Source: Crocinitomicaceae bacterium (lineage in GTDB: Bacteria > Bacteroidota > Bacteroidia > Flavobacteriales_D > Crocinitomicaceae). From it: 64,000 nt of DNA. Below the pieces are notes generated by a model. The model made no database searches. It worked only from the letters and a program-made list of their open reading frames with translations, and had not been told where the DNA came from. Position numbers and translations under genes: made by a program. The stretch is from positions 62,001-126,000 of the forward strand of contig JACJYW010000007.1 in assembly GCA_020635955.1 (NCBI GenBank). The letters are read 5' to 3'. Positions 57,186-64,000 of the stretch are shown here, piece by piece. Each line of letters opens with the position of its first letter. Position 1 is the stretch's first letter.

Positions 57186-59000
57186 TCAGATGCTGACTTC
57201 ATAAAGTTGCTCCCATTTTGCAATATTGAACAATCGCCATTTTCTTCTATAATCAAGGACTTCAAGATTAATATTACTCAAATGAGTGTATTCTGCCAAA
57301 ATTTTAGAAGATTGAATAGTTTCATTCATTTCGGAATCAATTTTATCTAACCAGGTTTTCTCTGGCGCATTGAAACCTAACTTATTCTTTCGCCAAACAA
57401 CATCTTCGGGTAACAAAGGAGAAATTGCTTTACGAAGAACAAACTTGGTCCATCCATCCCTTATCTTGAAAGAATTATCAATACTCAAGGCTGTTTCAAG
57501 CACATTGAAATCAATTAATGGTAATCTTGATTCAACAGAATTTTTCATAGAGTTTTTATCCTCATATCTCAGCAATCTAGGTAATTGAGATTTCGTGATT
57601 TCAGTTTTTTGAAGCTCAAAAATATCCAAATAATTCGAAGATATTTCCTTCAGCATTTCAGATTCAAAACCTATTAAATATTCCTCTTTAATGAAATTCA
57701 ATTTTTTCTTTACTCTTTTTAGTCTAACGCTATACCGAGTGAAATAAATGTAATACTTCAAAACATCCATTGTAGATAGCTTCGAATTTTTTGAAGCACT
57801 TAAGAAAGCTTTAACCTTTGCTAAACCTTTCTTATTCGAGATGAATGCCGGATAATATTTTTCGTAGCCCAGCAAAGTTTCATCTCCTCCCTGTCCATCT
57901 AACATTACTATGCAACCAACCTCTCTGGCTTTCTTCATAACGAAATACTGCATAAAAACAGAGGGTGATCCAAAGGGTTCTTCCTGCGTATAAATAACCT
58001 CATCCACAGCAGAAGCAAAATCAGCCGTAGAAGGTTCAATTACTTTTAGATCAATACCACAATGGTTGGCTACTTTAGCGGCAAAATCACTCTCATCTGT
58101 TGCCAATTCAGACGATTTGGCATGAATTGCCATAAATTTATCAGTAGAATTCTCATGATAGATCTTGGCAGAAATTGAAGCTACAGAACTACTATCTAAC
58201 CCACCTGACAGACAGGTTCCGACTTTAACATCAGATCTCATCCTTAATTTGGTAGCTGCGAATAGTTCGGTATAATATTTCTGAACGGACTCTAATTCAT
58301 TGAGTTTGTTCAATTCCTTATGACTCTGGATTTCATAATATGGATTGATATCGAAAGTATTATCCTTCAGATTATAAATCAAATTATGTCCGGCCTTAAG
58401 CTTCTTTATATCTTCAAAAAAAGTGTCTGTAGAACATTCTTCCAAACCAGTGATCAAATATTCAAGTAATACTTGTTGATTGACTTTTTTCTCTTCTTTA
58501 AATAAAAGCAATTGCTTTATTTCAGATCCAAAAGTGAAATATTCACTAGTGAAGTAATAATAGAATGGTTTTATACCAAATCGATCCCTGCTGCAGAATA
58601 TTATGTCTTTTGATTTATCATGTATTGCGAAAGCCCACATTCCGTTGAATCTTTCAACACAATTAAAACCCCATTGCTGATAAGCAGCCAAAATAACTTC
58701 AGTATCTCCAGTAGTGTCAAACTTATGGCCTAAATGCGATAACTCTTCTTTTATCTCGAGATAGTTATAGATCTCGCCGTTGTACGTAATCACCAGTTCT
58801 TCACCCTTAAACATAGGTTGATGACTTGCTTCTGAAAGGTCTATTATCGAAAGTCTTCTATGCCCAAATCCTATGTTTTCTTGAATATAAAAACCGTCTC
58901 CGTCCGGTCCACGGTGCTTAATGGCCTCATTCATTTGATGAAGTTTAGCTTCATCTACTTTTTTACTTTGTTTATTGATCAGCCCACTGATACCACACAT
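57186..59000 (-). CDS. asnB: Asparagine synthase (glutamine-hydrolysing) in the glycan locus
   Basis: A 604-residue protein. The N-terminal glutaminase domain starts MCGISGLINKQ with nucleophile Cys2 and contains HRGPDGDGFY; the synthetase domain has the ATP-binding SGGLDSSSVASISA. AsnB-type enzymes in surface-glycan loci can amidate uronic acids or other carboxyl-sugars, so this gene next to a uronate epimerase-like gene may modify the glycan instead of making free asparagine. Both readings are open. It follows the wzy-like gene by 3 bp. Confidence 0.9.
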   Translation of the reverse strand: MCGISGLINKQSKKVDEAKLHQMNEAIKHRGPDGDGFYIQENIGFGHRRLSIIDLSEASHQPMFKGEELVITYNGEIYNYLEIKEELSHLGHKFDTTGDTEVILAAYQQWGFNCVERFNGMWAFAIHDKSKDIIFCSRDRFGIKPFYYYFTSEYFTFGSEIKQLLLFKEEKKVNQQVLLEYLITGLEECSTDTFFEDIKKLKAGHNLIYNLKDNTFDINPYYEIQSHKELNKLNELESVQKYYTELFAATKLRMRSDVKVGTCLSGGLDSSSVASISAKIYHENSTDKFMAIHAKSSELATDESDFAAKVANHCGIDLKVIEPSTADFASAVDEVIYTQEEPFGSPSVFMQYFVMKKAREVGCIVMLDGQGGDETLLGYEKYYPAFISNKKGLAKVKAFLSASKNSKLSTMDVLKYYIYFTRYSVRLKRVKKKLNFIKEEYLIGFESEMLKEISSNYLDIFELQKTEITKSQLPRLLRYEDKNSMKNSVESRLPLIDFNVLETALSIDNSFKIRDGWTKFVLRKAISPLLPEDVVWRKNKLGFNAPEKTWLDKIDSEMNETIQSSKILAEYTHLSNINLEVLDYRRKWRLFNIAKWEQLYEVSI

Positions 59001-59002
59001 AT

Positions 59003-60262
59003 TTAATTGCTTGCTTTATTTCGAAACAAAAATATGTAATAAAAGACGATAACAAATGACCAACCACCCGAGAACATAAGGGTAGTGATCGCCGTAGAGG
59101 TCAAAAATAACAATGGATAGAGATTTAAACTCAATTTTAAGATCAAATCATCAACGAAGAACTGTTCAATGAATACAAATATGAACGCCAAGATGAATCC
59201 ACTTAAAACTAGACCCCAAGTTCCAAAATTAGCATATTCATACATAAAACTTGCCGTATTTACAGTTCCTTTAAACCCTTGTTTTGCATACTTGGGATTA
59301 ACTAGTGGATATAGCTCTGAAGCATAAGATCTATGCTCTTTACCTTTAATTTTTGCTATGATCCTATATCCTTCACCATATAGGAATGGTTTATCCTTTG
59401 GAATATGTTCAAACCAAGCACTAACAATTTTTCCCGGTGTGATCATGATTCTTCGTTGTAAGCCATAGATGAGCACCGATAATTTTGAAGGGGTTTTATC
59501 GGCATTTTCAATTACTTCTTCAAAATTAGTAGTGTCGGCCACTGTTTGTGTCAAGGTATCTATAGGTACAATAACTTCTGTGTTATCTGAAATATGATCC
59601 TGCTTTTCCTGAGAAACATTTGGGTTCGCAATTTTAGATAAAGACACAACAACAAAAATCATAATGACTATAAATTTTGCTGCAAATAGAAATTTTCTTG
59701 ATATCAAGCTGTAAACAAATGATGGAAAAAGAAATCCAACAATAAAACTTTTTTGCATCATTGAAAACACATAAAATATCCCTACCGCAAATAATATCCA
59801 ATACCACAACTTCTCTTCCTTAATTAGTAAATAAAGAAGAAAAAATGGCAAACATGCTTTCAAAATTATACTTGAACCATATCCAATCAACGGATGAACA
59901 TTTGTTCCTATGGACTCCCTTAGTTTGGCAATTTCTTGCCAGGTACCCAATGACATTGCTTTTATCGTAGGAGAACCACCTAAAATGATAAAATGGATTA
60001 AAATAAAAAGAACAATCGGCAATACGATAAAAATGGGTTTTACCTGGAATTTTTTAACCTTGATAGATTTAATTTTTTCGATTAGTTTAAGTCGCTTGCC
60101 TATTAAACCTAAGCCAAGATAGAATAGAAACAATGAGACATAGTATATTGCTAGCTTATCAAGATATTTTGTTCCGGATGTAAGATAAACACCATAAGAT
60201 AGCGATAAGAACACGACAGTGTACAGGCAAAAAATGGTATTTGATCTTAAAAGTCTTTTCAT
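59003..60262 (-). CDS. Membrane protein, probable repeat-unit polymerase (Wzy-like)
   Basis: A 419-residue protein with about ten to twelve membrane helices and a hydrophilic periplasmic loop (about 205-310) with SKIANPNVSQEKQD and TPSKLSVLIYGLQRRIM. The size, topology and neighbours fit a Wzy-type oligosaccharide polymerase, a family with low sequence conservation, so the call rests mainly on context. It lies between wzx-like and asnB. Confidence 0.65.
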   Translation of the reverse strand: MKRLLRSNTIFCLYTVVFLSLSYGVYLTSGTKYLDKLAIYYVSLFLFYLGLGLIGKRLKLIEKIKSIKVKKFQVKPIFIVLPIVLFILIHFIILGGSPTIKAMSLGTWQEIAKLRESIGTNVHPLIGYGSSIILKACLPFFLLYLLIKEEKLWYWILFAVGIFYVFSMMQKSFIVGFLFPSFVYSLISRKFLFAAKFIVIMIFVVVSLSKIANPNVSQEKQDHISDNTEVIVPIDTLTQTVADTTNFEEVIENADKTPSKLSVLIYGLQRRIMITPGKIVSAWFEHIPKDKPFLYGEGYRIIAKIKGKEHRSYASELYPLVNPKYAKQGFKGTVNTASFMYEYANFGTWGLVLSGFILAFIFVFIEQFFVDDLILKLSLNLYPLLFLTSTAITTLMFSGGWSFVIVFYYIFLFRNKASN

Positions 60263-60325
60263 TCTAGGGTTAAACTATTCTCTTAGGCGAATTTAGTATA
60301 ATCTTAAACAATTGTAAGAATTTGA

Positions 60326-61609
60326 TTAACTTGAGATCTCTCTCTTTATTTTTTTATCATGCGTTTTCGCCGTTAAATAGATCAAAATGGCATAAAGGAA
60401 ATAGACACTTATTTCTATAATAACGTAATAATTTATGAATTCGTAAATCGTAAGGTTATCGAAGGTAAATAAAATGCAAATTGCCCCAAAATACATCACC
60501 TGCCAAAAACTACTTATCCTAATTTTTTCAATTGCGATAAAAGTGATAGAAAGAGGTGTAATAGCAAAACGCATGGCATAGGAGAATACCAAAACGGAGG
60601 TCAATTTGCCTGACATCTCCCACTGTTCACCAAATACAAATGTAAAAATGGGCACACTTAAAGGAAAAAGGATAAGAACACCGATCACTCCCATAAGCCC
60701 TAAACCAATAAAATTTTTACGGAGAAGAGGCAATATATATTTTCTCTCCTTAGAACGTTGAGCAATATTTTGCAATAATACTTGAGAAAGTGCTGCAGAA
60801 ATTAGCGCTAGTGGAAGCGCTAGTATTTGTCTACTCAAATCAAACTGTCCTGTGATCTCATCCGTGTAGAAATTTGAAATGATCATAACAGGTATGAATA
60901 GGCTTAAAGTATCTAAAAGCGTGGGGATCAAATTATATAAAGGAAAATCCTTATACCTCTTTAAAGCATCAAATACAGCTTTGAATTTAATTCCTTTAAG
61001 GCTCCCAGATGCATTTTTGAATTGCCAAAAGGAAACAAAAAAATTAGTAATATCCCCAATAATGGTTCCCATTATCACTCCCCCTTGTACCTTAAACCAA
61101 CCAAAAGATAATTGGCTTGCTCCCTCTGCTCCTCTTCTGATCATTTTATTCGAAGCCATACCCCTGAACTTCTTTTTCCTTGTCAACCAACTATTCAGAA
61201 CCAAACTTCCGGACACGAAAAAAACACTAATGGGTATGACATAAACCCAATCCATCAATTCATTTGGAAATTCAAAATAAGTTATGATAGATTCGCCAAA
61301 TAATAAGCCAACAACAAATAACAAACAGCTCATTGAAGCTATCAATAACAGGGCACCCGCCAGAACATTCTTAGCTGTTTCATCATCCTCGGGAATGACT
61401 ATAACACTGGCATATCTAAAATTGGCTATAATTGCGAAGGTTGAAACAATACTGAAATAAACTGCGAAAACGCCAAACTCTTCAGGAGCGAACATTCTTC
61501 TCAAAACAGGTTGTAGAAGTACCGGCACCAATTGTGCAAGTCCAATACCTATAATAAGCGTCATTGAATTTTTAATGTATTCCGATCGTCCTAAAAACCT
61601 CTTTATCAT
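60326..61609 (-). CDS. Wzx-type lipid-linked oligosaccharide flippase
   Basis: A 427-residue protein with twelve or so membrane helices. The N terminus SMTLIIGIGLAQLVPVLLQ and then RRMFAPEEFGVFAVYFSIVS match the polysaccharide-biosynthesis transporter family of the MOP superfamily, which flips undecaprenyl-linked repeats to the periplasm. It is the first gene of the minus-strand run wzx-wzy-asnB. A divergent gap of 155 bp separates it from the FAD protein gene. Confidence 0.88.
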   Translation of the reverse strand: MIKRFLGRSEYIKNSMTLIIGIGLAQLVPVLLQPVLRRMFAPEEFGVFAVYFSIVSTFAIIANFRYASVIVIPEDDETAKNVLAGALLLIASMSCLLFVVGLLFGESIITYFEFPNELMDWVYVIPISVFFVSGSLVLNSWLTRKKKFRGMASNKMIRRGAEGASQLSFGWFKVQGGVIMGTIIGDITNFFVSFWQFKNASGSLKGIKFKAVFDALKRYKDFPLYNLIPTLLDTLSLFIPVMIISNFYTDEITGQFDLSRQILALPLALISAALSQVLLQNIAQRSKERKYILPLLRKNFIGLGLMGVIGVLILFPLSVPIFTFVFGEQWEMSGKLTSVLVFSYAMRFAITPLSITFIAIEKIRISSFWQVMYFGAICILFTFDNLTIYEFINYYVIIEISVYFLYAILIYLTAKTHDKKIKREISS

Positions 61610-61764
61610 ATCGTTGAATGATTTTTTTTATCAAAATCAATTCAGTCGTTTATTTGTACGTACAAACGAGAATAACGGTTCAATATTTCGAAAAAAAGAA
61701 ATTATGACAAATCTCATTGTGGATAAGCTTGTGGTCTATTTAACTTTAGCCAAATTTGTGTTAC

Positions 61765-62820
61765 ATGAAAATTGCATTTATTGGCTCAGGTCCGGTTTCT
61801 TTATTAAAGGCATATTTACATGCTAAAGGAAATCCAAATGATGAGATCATAATAATCGATCAGCACAATAGAGTTGGCGGTGCCTGGTATTCGGATATCT
61901 CAACAAGCGGACATGAAATCGAATGTGGGTGCCATATTTGGTCTTATTGCCCTGAGGTATATGACTTTTTCAAAAAAGAATTTGAATTGCAGTTGCAACC
62001 GTTTAATCCTAATGCTGTTTTTGTTGGTAAGCATTTCAATTTACCATACTCTCTAAAGAACACCATTAACACCTACACATTTATTGCCAAGAATACGCTG
62101 ACAGGTAAATTTTCAAGAAACAAGGAAGTAAGGACCGAACCAATGTGGCATACCAGGATATTTGGTAAAAAGAACCAATATCCTTTAAAAGGTTCTGTTG
62201 AATTGATTAATTCAATGAAGCGAAAATTAGATGCTTTGAGTAATGTGGAGTTTTTATTGGGTAAACAAGTGGATGCTATTGATGTTATGACTAAAGTAAC
62301 ACTTGCGTTCAGAGAGGGCGAAAAATTAGAAGTAGATAAAGCTATTCTGACTTCAGTATCTGAGATCAAAGAGGTTAATTCTGCGTCAAAAAAAATTGAA
62401 TTAGTTCAAGATAGAAGAGATTACATTCACCTATTACTTTCATCAAATCAATCATTCAGAAAAAAGATATCCTATTGGCGCTTAATGAACGATAATGTTA
62501 TTCACCGCATATCAGATATTTCTTACCAAACTGAGAATAAAGAAAATCTGTTACTCGTAGGAATTAAACCTGATCCGTTCTATTCAAAATCAGAAGATGA
62601 ACTGACTGAATATTGCAGACATTTCTTGTTAAACAAAGGGGTTATAGTTCAAAATCAATCGCTTGATCGAATTAAAACTCATGTTTTTCCGACCTACTAC
62701 ATTAAAGAAGGACTTAGAAATCAGATCAATAACATTGATCTGCAAAAGATAGAACTAATTCATTCGACAGACCTTATCTATGGCTTTTTCCGAATATTAA
62801 AAAAGGAAAACCTTATTTAA
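61765..62820 (+). CDS. FAD/NAD-binding protein, UDP-galactopyranose mutase-like
   Basis: A 351-residue protein started at MKIAFIGSGPVSLLKAYLHA. The Rossmann beta-alpha-beta has GxGxxS in place of the third Gly; IIIDQHNRVGGAWYSD then forms the second nucleotide-binding strand. The length and the GCHIWSYCPEVYDFFK segment point to the UDP-galactopyranose mutase / amine-oxidase type, but the canonical mutase arginines are not certain. It probably modifies a sugar nucleotide of the glycan locus. Its end overlaps the convergent methyltransferase gene by 8 bp. Confidence 0.65.
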   Translation: MKIAFIGSGPVSLLKAYLHAKGNPNDEIIIIDQHNRVGGAWYSDISTSGHEIECGCHIWSYCPEVYDFFKKEFELQLQPFNPNAVFVGKHFNLPYSLKNTINTYTFIAKNTLTGKFSRNKEVRTEPMWHTRIFGKKNQYPLKGSVELINSMKRKLDALSNVEFLLGKQVDAIDVMTKVTLAFREGEKLEVDKAILTSVSEIKEVNSASKKIELVQDRRDYIHLLLSSNQSFRKKISYWRLMNDNVIHRISDISYQTENKENLLLVGIKPDPFYSKSEDELTEYCRHFLLNKGVIVQNQSLDRIKTHVFPTYYIKEGLRNQINNIDLQKIELIHSTDLIYGFFRILKKENLI

Positions 62821-63499
62821 TGAATACTCCAAAATAGATGTATCTAAGATTCTTAGGTGTTAATGGAGAAAATACTATATCAGCACTACCAAGCGTAGAT
62901 CGTTGCTTTTCAGATCTTCCAAAAAGGGCTATACTACCATAAGATTTAATGAAGCTTTTGCTAAATGGGGTACCCCATTCTTTCAAATCTGTTTTAGTAA
63001 CATAACGCCACCGTTCACCCCATTTCACAAATTTCTTTCTCAGAAATTGATGGAATTTACTGCCTAAAGCATTTTCTGCAAACAAAAAGGCACCACCCGG
63101 CTTTAATACGCGGTAAATTTCTTTGATAGCTTCATCCTGATCAGCTTTATTTCCGAGAGCACCAATCACTGATTTAAAAACGACTACGTCAAAAGATGCA
63201 TCAGGAATATCGATCTTCCGCATATCGATCTGCTTGTATTCGATTTGATTTGATACCGCATAACGGTTATGCATGGTTTGAGTCTCTGTAGGCATTTCAT
63301 TATAATCTGAACATACCACCTCACAACCTTTCTTGGCAAAATATAAACTCATCCCCCCTTCTCTCTCACCTAATGCCAACACTTTCATCCCCTCTTTAAC
63401 AGCAAAATGCGCATCCCAAAAAGGAAGCGCATTTTTCCAGTTTTTAACATCCCATTGGATGATATCTTTCAACTCTTCTTTCGAGAGGTTATTTTGCAT
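62813..63499 (-). CDS. Class I SAM-dependent methyltransferase
   Basis: A 228-residue enzyme. Motif I reads VLALGEREGGMSLYFAKKG, followed by the acidic end of strand 2 (VVCSDYNEM), and the post-motif-II ILRVLKPGGAFLFAENALG. The acceptor is unknown; a sugar hydroxyl of the glycan or a lipid is plausible. Its start overlaps the end of rny by 11 bp, so it is probably transcribed with rny rather than with the glycan genes. Confidence 0.88.
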   Translation of the reverse strand: MQNNLSKEELKDIIQWDVKNWKNALPFWDAHFAVKEGMKVLALGEREGGMSLYFAKKGCEVVCSDYNEMPTETQTMHNRYAVSNQIEYKQIDMRKIDIPDASFDVVVFKSVIGALGNKADQDEAIKEIYRVLKPGGAFLFAENALGSKFHQFLRKKFVKWGERWRYVTKTDLKEWGTPFSKSFIKSYGSIALFGRSEKQRSTLGSADIVFSPLTPKNLRYIYFGVFIK

Positions 63500-64000
63500 A
63501 CTGAACTGCTCTTTTTTCTCTGATCACGGTAATTTTCACCTGTCCAGGATACGTCATTTCATTTTGGATCTTTTGTGAAATGATAAATGCCAATTCATCT
63601 GCACGTTGGTCATTCACTTTTTCAGCTTCAACCATTACACGTAACTCTCTACCAGCTTGAATAGCGTAAGATTTAATAACACCATCAAATCCAAGTGCCA
63701 ATGTCTCAAGATCCTTAATACGTTTGATATATGATTCTGCAATCTCACGTCTAGCTCCTGGACGAGCACCTGAAATGGCATCACAAACCTGTACAATTGG
63801 TGAGATCAAAGTTGTCATCTCGATCTCATCATGGTGAGCTCCGATAGCGTTACATACATCTGGCTTTTCACCAAATTTCTCAGCTAATTGCATCCCTAAT
63901 ATAGCATGCGGCAATTCTGGCTCATCTTCCGGCACTTTTCCAATATCGTGTAATAGACCAGCTCTTTTAGCCACTTTAACATTTAATCCTAGCTCAGAAG
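63489..64000 (-). CDS. rny: Ribonuclease Y, C-terminal part
   Basis: The frame is open to the right edge; what is visible is the last 170 codons. The HD domain shows VAKRAGLLHDIGKVPEDEPE and GAHHDEIEM with its metal-binding His/Asp set. A KH/HD C-terminus reading MTYPGQVKITVIREKRAVQY is the family hallmark. RNase Y is a membrane-anchored endoribonuclease that starts mRNA decay. The N-terminal membrane helix and KH domain lie outside the window. Confidence 0.93.
   Translation of the reverse strand, partial: SELGLNVKVAKRAGLLHDIGKVPEDEPELPHAILGMQLAEKFGEKPDVCNAIGAHHDEIEMTTLISPIVQVCDAISGARPGARREIAESYIKRIKDLETLALGFDGVIKSYAIQAGRELRVMVEAEKVNDQRADELAFIISQKIQNEMTYPGQVKITVIREKRAVQYAK

Overview
The window is a contiguous piece of chromosome from a low-GC member of the Bacteroidota, most likely Flavobacteriales or a close relative. 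Evidence: a complete type IX secretion/gliding core (porP-gldK-gldL-gldM-gldN), a T9SS cargo protein with a gliding-motility-type C-terminal domain, PorP/SprF proteins, SBBP and CHU_C-associated Ig repeats, promoter elements of the TAnnTTTG type, and a DnaJ with a reduced zinc region. I see no rRNA, tRNA, CRISPR array or recognisable transposase or integrase.

Layout. 1-2.4 kb: the end of a small secreted protein gene and a two-component system (histidine kinase plus OmpR-type regulator) whose promoter carries four phased repeats. 2.4-10.4 kb: envelope genes (cytochrome c lipoprotein with a 41-residue membrane partner, DUF5684 and SPFH proteins, a secreted endonuclease/phosphatase-fold protein, gmhA, several small secreted proteins). 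10.6-17.1 kb: intact comM, then a 4.3-kb block with three surface/secreted protein genes, then a second copy of the last 702 bp of comM. 17.2-25.6 kb: universal stress protein, a 1592-residue T9SS cargo with its PorP/SprF-like partner, dnaJ and grpE. 25.7-30.5 kb: lnt, a membrane acyltransferase-3 protein and an ABC-F ATPase. 30.5-37 kb: the T9SS motor/ring operon on the minus strand. 37-40.5 kb: a ureohydrolase-fold protein and topA. 40.7-48.6 kb, plus strand: miaB, a sigma-54 activator, lptE, a helper-like protein, secG, groES, groEL and a secreted protein. 48.6-63.5 kb: a polysaccharide locus (initiating sugar transferase, aminotransferase, glycosyltransferases, acyltransferase, PIG-L deacetylase, polymerase/ligase-type proteins, asparagine synthase, flippase, an FAD protein, a methyltransferase) that includes a protein resembling D-glucuronyl C5-epimerase. 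The window ends inside rny (RNase Y).

How the parts work together: Lnt and the LptE-like protein serve outer-membrane assembly. SecG, GroES/EL, GrpE and DnaJ serve export and folding. GldK-N with PorP/SprF proteins secrete cargo such as the 1592-residue repeat protein and the 679-residue protein in the comM block. The polysaccharide locus builds a surface glycan.

Observations most worth following: (a) the comM partial duplication flanking the secreted-protein block, where the two copies differ almost only at synonymous sites, as expected if a foreign allele came in by single-crossover integration; (b) a similar inverted-repeat element, sharing a 10-bp core, upstream of both groES and grpE-dnaJ, with no CIRCE seen; (c) a C5-epimerase-like gene inside a bacterial glycan locus; (d) two enzyme-family proteins lacking canonical catalytic or metal residues (the acyltransferase-3 and ureohydrolase proteins). 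All calls rest on reading motifs by eye; no database search was made.
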